Notes under the pieces: model-generated
The model's database searches: none
Seen by the model: only the letters and a program-made list of their open reading frames with translations
What the model was told of the DNA's origin: nothing
From: Anaerolineae bacterium
GTDB taxonomy: Bacteria > Chloroflexota > Anaerolineae > Aggregatilineales > UBA2796
DNA: 64,000 nt
Reading direction: 5' to 3'
Assembly (NCBI GenBank): GCA_019637555.1
Contig: JAHBVK010000003.1
Coordinates: 158,236 to 222,235 of the forward strand
Translations under genes and position numbers: made by a program
Part shown: positions 1 to 10,400 of the stretch, piece by piece
Position numbering within the stretch: the first letter of the stretch is position 1
Layout: each line of letters opens with the position of its first letter

Positions 1-1
1 T

Positions 2-238
2 CTGCCCCGCTTCTCTACGGAACCGCGCTACGGCAAAGCGATCTTCGGTTGGTGGAGTTTCGGCTTGCTCAACAGCGGCGTGCTGCTGACTGCCATTGGT
101 TTGTGGGCTGCTCTGCTGCCGATAGCCATTATCGGGCGACTGTGTACCCTCAGTGCGGTGATCTTATTCGCTCGCCTGATCTGGGCGCGGATCAAACCAT
201 TAGGCGGTCTTGCGGCTTCTCAGCAGTCCTCAACTTGA
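2..238 (+). CDS. C-terminal end of an integral membrane protein (5' truncated)
   Basis: An open frame enters from the left edge and stops with TGA at 236-238, giving 78 residues. It holds two clear hydrophobic stretches (around GVLLTAIGLWAALLP and LCTLSAVILFARLIW), separated by a short polar turn, and ends with a basic then polar tail. This is typical of the last two helices of a polytopic membrane protein. The aromatic-rich FGWWSFGLLNSG segment recalls the end of heme-copper oxidase-like membrane proteins, but that is only an impression. The gene converges on crtI, 98 bp away. Most of the protein is outside the window, so no function is assigned. Confidence 0.6.
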   Translation: MPRFSTEPRYGKAIFGWWSFGLLNSGVLLTAIGLWAALLPIAIIGRLCTLSAVILFARLIWARIKPLGGLAASQQSST

Positions 239-336
239 GTTGTATTTTGCCGCGCCTACCTCAACCTACTTCTTTGAGATCGTGACCAGCCAGTGTGGAC
301 CTAAAGTTTTAGCACTGGCGGCATTCTGCCTTTCGA

Positions 337-1833
337 TCAGAATAGGGTGGCGGCGGCATGCTCATCAAGGATGCGATCTGCCACCAGACGCGCGGAGATC
401 AGCGCAGTAGGGATGCCCGTGCCCGGATGCGTACTCGCGCCCACGAAATACAGGTTGTGGTAGCGCGGATGCCGATTATGCGGACGCAAGTAACCGAGCT
501 GCAGCAGTGTATGACTCAGTCCATGCGTCGATCCTTTCATCAGGTTATAGCGCTTGCGCCATGACAGCGGCGTATAGTTGGACTCGAACTTAATGTGCTT
601 CTTCAGATCGTTGATCCCAAGCAGTGCCAAGCGTTTGAACACCTGCTGCCGCGCCTGTTCGCGAATGCAGATCCAATCCTGTTCGCCTCTGCCACCGAGA
701 TGCCCGACAGGCACGATAGCGATCAGGGTATCTTGCCCTTGTGGTGCGCGCGTGGGATCAAGGCGCGTTGGCGCGTGAACGTAGAGGCTAGGATTGTCGG
801 GCAGCGTCAGATCGTTGATGATGCTCTCGAAATTCTGACGGTAGTCGTCGGCTAGAAACAGCGTGTGACCGCCGAGTTGGGGGCACGTCTTATCCACAGC
901 CCAGAAGAAGCTGATCACCGAGCAGGAGAAACGCTTATTGCTCACCTCCGCCGCCTCCCGTTGATCCGGCAGCAACTGTTCGTAGACATAGGGTAGATCG
1001 GCGTTCGCCACGATGATCGCAGCATCCATGCGCCGCCCGTCCTCAAGGATCACGCCACGTGCGCCGTTGGCATCCACATCAATGTGAGTGACCGACGTCT
1101 CGTAGATAAACTCCACGCCCGCTGCTTCCGCGATCTGGAGCAGTGCTTTGACGATGCTGTACATCCCGCCACGCGGATACCAGACACCGTGCGCCAATTC
1201 AGTGTAAGGCATCATGGAGAAGGTCGCCGGAGCCTCGAAGGGACTCAAGCCCATGTACACATCCTGAAAGGTGAATGCCGATTTCAGGCGCGGCGAGGCA
1301 AAGTAGTTCGCCATGTTGGCGTAGTGGTTGCTCAAAGGTTTGAGCTGACGCAGCAGCGGCAAGTTGCCCAGATTGAAGAACTCGAAAGGCGTGCGGAAAT
1401 CGCGCTGCACCAAGCGCTCCATGGCGATGTCGTAATGGCGCTGACCTTCTTGCAGATAGCGCAGGAAGCCCGCAAAGCTGCCCGGTTCGAGCGCCTCAAG
1501 CTGATCGTACATGCTCTTGAGATCGGACGTGAGTGCCAACTGCTGCCCATCATCGAAAACCAGATGATAGGTCGGATCGACGCGCTGCAAATCGAGTAGT
1601 TCGTGCAGCGATGCACCCAATGCCGCGAACTCCGTCTGGTAGACATGGGGCATGATCAGCAGCGTGGGACCGGTGTCAAAAAAGTGACCATCGCGGACAA
1701 AGTAGTCGCAGCGCCCACCCGCATCAGGGTTTTTCTCGAATACGGTGACGTGATAGCCGTGCTGGGCAAGATGCGCGGCGGTAGCGATCCCGCCGATGCC
1801 CGCGCCGATAATGATGGCTGAAAGTTTGTTCAT
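337..1833 (-). CDS. crtI: Phytoene desaturase family protein (CrtI type)
   Basis: A 498-residue protein of normal length for CrtI desaturases, which introduce double bonds into phytoene at the membrane during carotenoid synthesis. The N-terminus carries the FAD dinucleotide motif GAGIGG (residues 10-15), followed by an acidic residue at the end of the second strand (VTVFEK) and then GGRCDYF. The C-terminus has the family motif GASTHPGTGIP (about 465-475), followed by an amphipathic helix. ATG at 1833 is used because the FAD motif begins at residue 10. The gene lies downstream of crtB on the same strand, across a 180-bp gap filled by a REP-like repeat. The number of desaturations cannot be read from the sequence, and a CrtI-like ketolase or isomerase is a less likely alternative. 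Confidence 0.9.
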   Translation of the reverse strand: MNKLSAIIIGAGIGGIATAAHLAQHGYHVTVFEKNPDAGGRCDYFVRDGHFFDTGPTLLIMPHVYQTEFAALGASLHELLDLQRVDPTYHLVFDDGQQLALTSDLKSMYDQLEALEPGSFAGFLRYLQEGQRHYDIAMERLVQRDFRTPFEFFNLGNLPLLRQLKPLSNHYANMANYFASPRLKSAFTFQDVYMGLSPFEAPATFSMMPYTELAHGVWYPRGGMYSIVKALLQIAEAAGVEFIYETSVTHIDVDANGARGVILEDGRRMDAAIIVANADLPYVYEQLLPDQREAAEVSNKRFSCSVISFFWAVDKTCPQLGGHTLFLADDYRQNFESIINDLTLPDNPSLYVHAPTRLDPTRAPQGQDTLIAIVPVGHLGGRGEQDWICIREQARQQVFKRLALLGINDLKKHIKFESNYTPLSWRKRYNLMKGSTHGLSHTLLQLGYLRPHNRHPRYHNLYFVGASTHPGTGIPTALISARLVADRILDEHAAATLF

Positions 1834-1853
1834 CGAGTCCTCAATTGAAGATT

Positions 1854-1955
1854 TACCTCATCCCTACCCCTCTCCGTCAACGGAGAGGGGATTTACTCAC
1901 TCAACGGTAGTTTTTGATTCCCTCTTTAAGAGGTGGAGAGGGTAGCGGTGAGGTA
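1854..1955. repeat. REP-like palindromic repeat, family A
   Basis: The outer arms TACCTCA and TGAGGTA enclose a perfect 10-bp hairpin (CCCCTCTCCG / CGGAGAGGGG, loop TCAA, 1867-1890) and a second imperfect hairpin. Similar elements with CCTCACC, CTCTCC, GGAGAG and GGTGAGG blocks recur at about 21.6, 22.9, 33.8, 46.1, 46.6, 55.9 and 59.6 kb. This copy lies between crtB and crtI. Confidence 0.75.
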
Positions 1956-2013
1956 GATAAGCCTTAGTGCTTGGTTCTACAACAGGCACATTTGCTGTCG
2001 AAACCTCGATACC

Positions 2014-2946
2014 TTAGATGAGCGTTTGCCACAACACTGACCAGCCCATACGCAGCGCAGCAGAAGTATCTTTGCAGTCCGCATAGTCGGCACGCAGCAA
2101 ATAGTGATCGCGTTCGATGGCGTTCAAGACCTGCTCGAAACGCGCGATGTAGGCATAACCGGCTAGTTTGCAGCGTAGATTACTGATCTGCGCCAGATAG
2201 CGTTTACCCGCCGCGAAGTAATCACGCGCCAACTGTACGCGGCTCCTGACCCATGATCGATAGGCGGGGCTGGCGATGTCCGCCGGATGTAGATTGTTGG
2301 CGCTGAGATATTCAGAGGGGATATTGAAGTAGCCATTATCAACGTCCTCAACAGTATCGCGCAGCAAATGGGTAATGTGGGCGGCGATGGCGGCAAGATA
2401 ACGCTGCTCGCCATGCGGAGAGTGGCAGGCATGTCCGATGAAGTAGTGCAGCGCCTCCATCACCGCAACAGCGAGATGGTGCGAGTATTCGTCTAGCTGT
2501 CGCTGGGTGATCAATCTGCCACGCCGACGGGCGTCGAACTCCATCACCGCCATCATCTGCTGAATGTAGGCAGCCACGCCACTGCCCGGATCGCTGTCAC
2601 TGCGGATCAGGTCTCGCAGCATATTCTCCTCCGGCACAAGATCGCACAGCGGTTCGCCATGATAGCAGCGTTCCACAAGCTGCCGCTGTCGTTCTATAAA
2701 GGCGAGGTTATCGCTGCGCCACGATCCGCGCTGATCCAGCGAATCATCAACCCAGCGAAAGTAAGCATAGGCGCGGTAGGCGTGATCGCGCCGTTCGCGA
2801 TCCACCAGAAAATGGATGATGTAATAGGATTGCTGGCTGGCGATCTTGGTGATCGCCGCGCCCAATGCCGGATCGGAGTGCGCTACTGCGCTGGATTCAG
2901 TCCGTTCCCCGATCAGGCTGTCAGTGTAGACGGCAGACGTGGACAT
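2014..2946 (-). CDS. crtB: Phytoene/squalene synthase family protein (CrtB type)
   Basis: A 310-residue protein expected to condense two prenyl diphosphates, normally geranylgeranyl diphosphate to phytoene. The two aspartate-rich motifs that bind magnesium-diphosphate are present: DDSLD at 67-71 and DTVEDVD at about 197-203, followed by NGYFNIP. The helical N-terminal half and the length fit the trans-isoprenyl head-to-head synthase fold. It is transcribed ahead of crtI, with which it probably forms the phytoene-to-coloured-carotenoid step. A palindrome lies about 60-80 bp upstream of its ATG. Squalene synthase activity is possible from the fold, but the crtI neighbour favours phytoene. Confidence 0.88.
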   Translation of the reverse strand: MSTSAVYTDSLIGERTESSAVAHSDPALGAAITKIASQQSYYIIHFLVDRERRDHAYRAYAYFRWVDDSLDQRGSWRSDNLAFIERQRQLVERCYHGEPLCDLVPEENMLRDLIRSDSDPGSGVAAYIQQMMAVMEFDARRRGRLITQRQLDEYSHHLAVAVMEALHYFIGHACHSPHGEQRYLAAIAAHITHLLRDTVEDVDNGYFNIPSEYLSANNLHPADIASPAYRSWVRSRVQLARDYFAAGKRYLAQISNLRCKLAGYAYIARFEQVLNAIERDHYLLRADYADCKDTSAALRMGWSVLWQTLI

Positions 2947-3346
2947 AACCGTAGGATTCCTCGTAGCACCAAAGGCAGGCTAGGTGGATCGATGATGGCG
3001 GATTGATTGTTAAATTATTCACAATCATTTACGCTTCACGGCTGTCTTGGTTGCGAGGAAATCAGGGGGAATTTACGCTGCCAGACTCATGATCACGAAC
3101 GGTCAGTCTGATCAAAATAGGTAGGCGAACGCAAACTTAGAATCTATGGCGCCATTAACTCGATTGCACAACGTGGGAAGGAAATTCCGGAGTGCAATTG
3201 ATACCGCTATCTCAACAGGGCTAGGAAGTTCACGCGCATTTGTGCCCTCTTGCACTGGTGGCTTCCCGCGCGAAGGCAAAGAAGGCGGTGGCAATTGCAG
3301 CGTGATCATCGCGACTGAACACAAACGGCACACCATAGGCGTTCAG
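2947..3346. other. Intergenic region upstream of crtB, no supported gene
   Basis: 400 bp between the crtB start and the end of the receiver-kinase gene. Short open frames on both strands lack ribosome sites and recognisable composition. The only structure I see is the inverted repeat at 3004-3027. Confidence 0.5.
3004..3027 (-). promoter_or_regulatory. CRP/FNR-like palindrome upstream of crtB
   Basis: Perfect 7-bp arms TGATTGT and ACAATCA are separated by 10 bp. Read on the crtB strand it contains TGTGA-N6-TAACA, close to the TGTGA-N6-TCACA consensus of CRP/FNR-family regulators. It lies 58-81 bp upstream of the crtB start, a plausible promoter-proximal operator. The regulator itself is not in the window. 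Confidence 0.35.
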
Positions 3347-4489
3347 CTAGTTATTTCCTACCTCGTGTTGATGGGGCAGCGAGATCGTAAACTGGCTGCC
3401 CACACCCAGTTTGCTGATGACCAGAAGTTCGCCGCCATGCTGCCGCGCGATCTCGCGGACGATAGAGAGACCCAATCCTGTGCCCGCCACTGCCATGTGT
3501 TCGACGGTGTTGACGCGGAAGAACTTCTGCGCCAAATGGTTCAGACTCTCCTGCGGAATGCCGAGACCTGAATCGGCAACATGAATGCACACCGTATACT
3601 CGGTGACTTCCGCGCTAACCCTGACCAATCCATTCGCGGGCGTGTACTTCAACGCATTGGAAATCAAGTTTTGCAATGCCTGCCCGATCTGGAAGCCAAC
3701 ACAGTGCATAGTCACGTCATGCGTAAGCAGTCGCAAGGTCAACTTGATCTGTTTTTCTTCGGCTGCTGCCGCAGCACGGGCAAAACTGGAGTCCAGAATC
3801 TGGTTGAGTGAGAAATCGCCTTTCTCGGCAGCAACTCCGGTTTCCAGTCGAGCTAAGTCCAGCAAGTTGACAATCAAATCGCACATGTGCTTCGCCGCTT
3901 CATCGATGTGATCGAGCTTGCGAGTAGCGCGGTCATTATCTTTAGGAACATAGTGCCGTAGGACGGCTGTAGCGGTCATGATCGTTGCCAATGGATTTTT
4001 CAGATCGTGAGAGGCGGTACTAAGCACCTGATCTTTCATATGGGAAAGGGTTTCATATTGAAGGCGATCTTGCTCTCGCAAGCGCTCGATCTCCTGACGC
4101 TGATGAGACAAGGTGAGGTGAGCATTAACCCGCGCCACGACTTCTTCCTGATGCAGCGGTTTCGCCACATAATCCGCCGCGCCAAGCTCGAAGCCATGTA
4201 CTTTGTCTACCGTATCCGTCAGTGCCGTCATGAAGATGACCGGAATGTCGCTGGTGGCGGGTTCTGCTTTGAGGCGGCGGCAAGTTTCGAAACCATCAAT
4301 GCCCGGCATCATGACATCGAGCAAGATAATATCCGGTCGGGCATAGTGGACTTGCTCAATGGCGCTTTCGCCATCTACTGCCACTAATACACGGTAGCCC
4401 GAACTTTCCAGAAATTCCATCAGTACATTCAAGTTTGTGGGAACATCATCAACAATCAAAATAGTTCCGCGGTTAAGTCTAGCTGTCAT
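3347..4489 (-). CDS. Receiver domain fused to a histidine kinase
   Basis: 380 residues with the input and output order reversed from a hybrid kinase. An N-terminal receiver domain (about 8-125; phosphoacceptor D58 in LLDVMMPG, conserved K110) is joined by a coiled coil (about 128-150) to a HisKA domain with the phospho-histidine H161 in ASHDLKNPL. The HATPase domain has an N box (LQNLISNALKYT), G1 (DSGLGIP) and G2 (GTGLGLSIV). There is no membrane segment, so it is cytoplasmic. Its ATG overlaps the stop of the giant kinase gene by 4 bp (ATGA), implying coupled translation. The receiver is the natural acceptor for phosphate from the upstream kinase. No output DNA-binding domain is present in the operon. 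Confidence 0.92.
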   Translation of the reverse strand: MTARLNRGTILIVDDVPTNLNVLMEFLESSGYRVLVAVDGESAIEQVHYARPDIILLDVMMPGIDGFETCRRLKAEPATSDIPVIFMTALTDTVDKVHGFELGAADYVAKPLHQEEVVARVNAHLTLSHQRQEIERLREQDRLQYETLSHMKDQVLSTASHDLKNPLATIMTATAVLRHYVPKDNDRATRKLDHIDEAAKHMCDLIVNLLDLARLETGVAAEKGDFSLNQILDSSFARAAAAAEEKQIKLTLRLLTHDVTMHCVGFQIGQALQNLISNALKYTPANGLVRVSAEVTEYTVCIHVADSGLGIPQESLNHLAQKFFRVNTVEHMAVAGTGLGLSIVREIARQHGGELLVISKLGVGSQFTISLPHQHEVGNN

Positions 4490-7400
4490 TGTGATTTTCC
4501 TCCGTGCTGCGCTAAGAAGTGGCGCAGTTCCCTAATCTTGAATGACTTCGCCAAATTACTGACCGTAGCAGCAAAGGTGGGGTACTCATTGGCAAGCTGT
4601 TGACATTGCACCTGAATGCCGCGCACATCCCCTTGCAGTACCAGATCGTAGAGCTGTGACAGCACTTTTTCCGGAGGCAGTATCAAGGGAATCACGTCGC
4701 CATCGGCAGTGGGCACAAGGTATTCCTCAATGATCCAATCCAGCTTCAAGTTTTGTCCCAGCACGTCCAGCAGGCGCTGCAAGCGGAAAGGCTTGGCTAA
4801 AAAGCCATTCGCTCCGGCTAAGATACTTTCAGTGCGGTTATGATCGAAGGCGCTGGCTGAAATGGCGATCAAGACATGGTTGGTTCCCTGTTGGCTCTGG
4901 CGCAGCCGCTTGATCGTTTCCAGCCCTCCTAAGCCGGGCATTCGTAAATCCAGCAGAATCGCGTCAAAGTGCGTGGTGCTGACTATTTCCAGACACTCTA
5001 GCCCGTTGACGGCTTCACTAATCTCGAAGCCTAATGGCTGTAACATCTCCCGCAGCACACTGCGATTTTCGGCGCGATCATCGACCACCAAAATGTGGCG
5101 TCGTTCACCGCGATAGCCGATGATGTTTTGTTCCAATGGCTGCGGTGGTTCTTCGAAATCATCCACACGGGGCATGGTGAGTTCAAACCAGAACGTGCTG
5201 CCCTCTCCCAATTGTGTTTTGACCTGTAGTTGTCCGCCCATCAAGCTGACGAGCTGGTTGCTGATCGCTAATCCTAAGCCAGTCCCTTCAACTTGAGCGC
5301 GTCGCTCCGCCTGTACGAAGGGCTGGAACAACTGTGGCAGCAATTCGGGGGGGATACCGATGCCCGTATCTTCGACCTGAAAACGGATCCGCTGATCTTC
5401 ATGTGCCACTTTCAGAACTACCCCGCCATGTTCGGTATATTTCACGGCATTAGTCAGCAGATTCAGCAGTACCTGACGCAGCCGCACTTCGTCGCCATAG
5501 ACTCCAGCAGGTAGATCAGTGATTTCTTCGTAATGGAAGACCAGATTCTTTTGCTCGGCACGAATCTGGATCATTTCGCAGATCGTCCGCAGCATCGGCG
5601 CTAAGGCGAAGGCAGCCGGACTTAGCTGCATCCGCTGCGCCTCGATCTTGGAGAAGTCGAGCACATCGTTGATCAGACTGAGTAGATGCTCGCCGCTGCG
5701 CGCGATGATGCCTAAACCATCTAGTTGCTTGGGGGTAGCTCTATCTCGCTGCAAAATTTGCACATAGCCGAGGATGCCGTTGAGCGGAGTGCGTAATTCG
5801 TGGCTCATATTCGCCAGAAATTCGCTCTTGGCTCGGCTTGCTTTCTCGGCAAGCGCAGTAGCTTCCTGCAACTGCCGCGTGCGCCGCGCGTTCTGGACAG
5901 CGATACCCAGAAAAGAGGCGATGTGTTGCAGCACATTTTCATCTTCAGTGGTGTAAGCGTTCAATGTTTCGCTGTTCACCACCACCGCGCCGATGTTGTG
6001 TTCGCCTACCTTGATTGGCACAATCAGACTGGACGCTAGCGTTGAATTGGCTATCCGTTCTCGTAAAGCGGCTGGTGTCCGAGCCAGATTTGCGGGAATA
6101 TCCCCGACATTGATCACCTGCCCTGTAAGCACAACGTGTCCGGTAATCGACTCCCTTAGAGGAATAGGATCGCCAACGTTGGCAATTGGGTTCTCCCCTT
6201 CGCTAACCACGATGGTGAGAGTCTCAGCATCTGCTTGGCGTTCCAGAATCATGAAGTGCTTGGCGTTAAAAATACGCTTGATGCTGTTCACGGCAATGCG
6301 ATAAATATCGTCTTCAGAACTAGTACGGTTAACGCGCTGGCTTAGTTCGTTGAGTAGATCGAGGCGTTCCGCATAAGCCTTGCTGGCTGCCAGTGCCGTC
6401 TGAGTCTGTTCATAAAGCTGATTACGCTCACGTTCGATCAGCCGTGGGACGGTTACATCGCGCAGCAGTCCGGTAAAGAGCAGCTTTCCGTTGACATCGA
6501 CCTCGTTGATCGCCAGTTCGATAGGGAAGACACTGCCATCTTTCCGCAGCGCTAGTTCTTCGCGCTGAACGCCGATCACTTTTGTTTGCGAAGTGCTCTT
6601 TCGTCGTTCGATGTAGCTATCGTGTTGATGGGATGCAGGCTCTGGCATCAGCATACGAACATTCTTGCCTATCACCTCATCAAGGCTATAACCAAAAATG
6701 CGTGTCGCTGCCGTATTGAAAGATTGGATGGTGCCAATCGAGTCGATGCTGATGATGGCATCGGCGGTGGTGTTGACGATGGCACGGATCATCCCTTCGC
6801 GCTCACGCAGCAGACTTTCACTGGCAAGCAGTGCTTCTTCAGCGCGTTTGCGCTCGCTAATATCACGCGAGGAGGTAATGAACCCTAACAGTTCCTGCGT
6901 AGACTCGGAGAAAAAGGCTTGATTGGAAGATTCCAGCCACACATAATGTCCGTCTTTATGACGCACCCGATAGACCGCTAGAGGCAGCGGCGTCGGCGTA
7001 TCGGGCGTAATCTCCAAACCCGCTGGCGTTGCCAGCGCTCCTATATCATCGGGATGGACGATTTCGTAGCCGTTCTTGCCGATGAGTTCTTCCGGTTCGT
7101 AACCGAGGATACGCCGGATCGAGGGGGATACGTAGAGAAATTCACCGGACAATGACATGCGCCCCACCAGATCGGTGATATTCTCCGCTAAGAGGCGATA
7201 ACGCTCCTCGTTTTCGCGCATTGCCAGATCGGATCTTTTGCGTGCTAAGAGCGTACCGATGCTTAGCGCGTAGAGTGAGAGGATATCTAACTGCGGCTTG
7301 GTGGCAGGGCGATGTTTGATACCGTTATCCGCCACTAACCAACCGATGTTTTGCCCTCCATCCCACAGAATCGCGGCAAGGTTCCAGCCCAGCATTACTG

Positions 7401-10400
7401 GTTGCAGGTTTTGGGTAAGTTCGGTATTTCCGTCAAAGTAGAACCGTTCATTCCCAAGCAGTGCCCTACTCATGGCGCGGTTCGGGGCGGGCGTAAAGCG
7501 AAGGTTGCGTTCGTCGGTCAGATTACCTTCTAGATCGGTGCCATACGTGCCGACGGCTTGACCACTTTGCTCATCGTAGAGAAACAGCGCCATACGATCC
7601 ACATTAAACTGCTGTATGCCCAGTTTGATCGCCCGCTGGTACAGTTCATCAAGGTCATTGATCAGCGTCAATTCGATAGTGATTTCGTGCAGCGCCTTAA
7701 GATAGTTCTGGAATTCGCGCTGTTCTTCTAAACGCGCGCTCAACTCGTCTTCGACGCGCTTGCGTTCGCTGACATCGCGCGAGACGGCTATCCCTTCGCG
7801 CAGCGCACCCGTGGCGGGGTCATAAATGAACTGCGTGGCAGTTTCCAACCAGACATAATGACCATCTTTGTGTTGGACGCGCCACGTAAAGTTATGAGAC
7901 TTAAGCTGCAATTCAAGCGCACGTACGTATTCTTGCATGACTGGAGACACATCGTCGGGATGCATATGCTCGGAACTGGAGTGACCAATTAACTCCTCCG
8001 GTGCATAGCCCGTAACTGCCTTGCTAGACGCTGAAATATAAAGGAACTCTCCTTGCTTGTTAGCGCGAGTGACTACATCGCTGACGTTCTCTGCCAGCAA
8101 GCGGTAGCGTTCTTCGCTTTGAACCAGCGAGATTTCGATCCGCTTGCGTGCCAGCAGTGCGCCTAGTGTCGAGCCGTAGAGTGCGAGAGTGTCTAGCAAC
8201 GCCTTTGACGCGGGGCGTCGATGGATCAGGTTATCTGCTACCAGCCAGCCCAATGCCTCTGTCCCGTTCCACAAAACGGTGGCGGCATTCCAACCTATTC
8301 CCACGGACTGCATATTCATATACAGTTCCACACCATCGTCAAAGGCGAATCGCTCTACGCGGTTCAATGCTCGCATAGTGATGTCTTGTGGACCGGGCTG
8401 ATAAGAAAACGAACGTTCATCGGTTAGGCTGCCTTCAGCATCCGTACCGAATGTGCCCGTTGCTGAAGCGGTACTGGCATCGTAAAGGAACAATGCCAGT
8501 CGATCAAAGCCGAGTCGCTCGCGTCCTAGTTCGACAGCACGTCGGAATAGGTTGTCGAGTTCATCAATGCTGGTCAACTCAATGCTGATCTCGTGCAGTG
8601 CCTTGAGATACTGCTGAAACTCCCGTTCTTCGGCTCGCTTTTCCTCTAGTGCGTTCTCTGCCCGCTTGCGTTCTGTGATGTCATAAACCGTCGAACGGCT
8701 GGAGAGGTAGTTGCCTCGTTCATCATAAATGGCGGTAGCGTTGACCAAGACGGTCATTGTACTGCCATCTTTGCGGACCATCTCCAGTTCCAAATCTTTC
8801 AACCAGCCGCGATCTTTGAAGATGGGATAGTTGACGCCAAAGGTCTGGTGGCTGGCGGGAGTAAGCAGCTCAGGCAACCGCCGTACCCCAATGATCTCGT
8901 CGCGCGTGTAGCCGAGCCAGAGCAGTTCGGTGTCGTTCATGCGGGTGATCAAGCCGTAAGTATCTAACGCATGATAACCAGCGGGCGCATTGTTATAGAG
9001 GTCTTCGATCTCGGCGGTGTAGTGCTTTAGCGCCTCCTCTGCTTTGCGCTTCTCGGTGATGTCGCGGTTAACGGCGACAATGCCGAAGGGTGCGCCATTT
9101 TCGTCCTTGGTCAAGGTTACCGATGACTGGATGTAGACATCCTCACCATTCTTGCGCGTCTGGACAACCTCGCCTGCCCAATATCCTTTTGCCAGAAAAT
9201 CCCGGCTAATCTGCTGGGAGTCATGGTCAGACGGGAAGCGCGAATGTAGCAGATCGACCACCTTCAGACCTTGTGCGTCTGCGGTACGCCAGCCATAGAT
9301 GTTCTCAGCGGCTCTATTCCAACTCTGGATGCGATATTCCAAGTCAGTGACGATCACTGCATCGCTAACGCTCTCTTGTATACCGGCGTGGAAGCGAAGC
9401 TGGCGTTCCTGTGCTTTACGCTCCGTAATATCGCGGTTGATGTAGACGATTCCAAGAGGCGTACCATCATCCTCGCGTAGGAAAGTTGCGGAGCAATGGA
9501 CAATGATCTGCTGCCCGTTTCTATCGTGCTGCTCGAGTTCACCCTCCCATGCACCCGTTTCCAGCAGCGCCCGTTGCAGTAGATCGGCTTGCTGCGGCGT
9601 TCTAAACGGCGAGGGATCGGCTAATTCGGAAAATGTCTTGCCCACTGCTTCCGCAGCGCTCCAGCCGTACATCACCTCGGCACGATGATTCCAACTTTGA
9701 ATTCGCCGATCTACATCAGCGACGATTACAGCGTCGTAGATGCTCTCCTGTACGCTGGCGTGGAAGCGCAGTTGGCGTTCACGTTCCTTACGCTCGTTGA
9801 TGTCGCGGGTCACTACGACCAAGCCCGTGATCTCGCCGTTTAAGTTGCGCAAAGGGATCTTGGTCGAGGACATCCACCGATAATCGTGGTAAACAGGCAC
9901 AAGTTCTTCGTGATTGAGGAGCGCTTCACCTGTTAGCAATATTTCGGCTTCATCAGCCTTAAACTGCCGTGCAACGTCTGCTGGAAAATGATCGGCGTCA
10001 CTTTTGCCGATCAATTCATCAGGCGAGTGATAGCCATGTGCATGCGCCAACGCCCTGTTGCCCAAGACAAAGCGATGGGAAGTATCCTTGATTGAAACAA
10101 AATCAGGAATGGTATCGATCAAGGTGCGCAGGAGTTTGCGCTCGTCATTCAATTGGGCGCTGCGCTCCGCCACCAACTGCTCCAACCGTGCGCGGTAATC
10201 CGCCAATTCCGCTTCGGTATTTTTGCGCTCGGTAATATCGCGCCCGACGCCCTGATACTCGACGATATTGCCTTCGCCATCCAGCAGCGCCCGATCCGTC
10301 CACTGGAACCAGCGCATAGAGCCATCAGGCATCAGCGAATGATGCTCACTAATATTTACCGGATTTGTGGCGCTGAGTGATGCAACATGGGCAGCGGCTA

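Noticed and set aside
49..285. Frame from TTG 49 reading to 285
   Set aside because: The next frame over (2-238) has the hydrophobic pattern of a membrane protein; this one is a low-quality shadow.
1084..1599. 171-codon plus-strand frame
   Set aside because: Lies wholly antisense to crtI, whose motifs are clear; typical shadow frame in a GC-rich gene.
3112..3571. Frames of 74 and 141 codons in the crtB/kinase gap
   Set aside because: No ribosome site, no family resemblance, and one runs antisense into the receiver-kinase gene.
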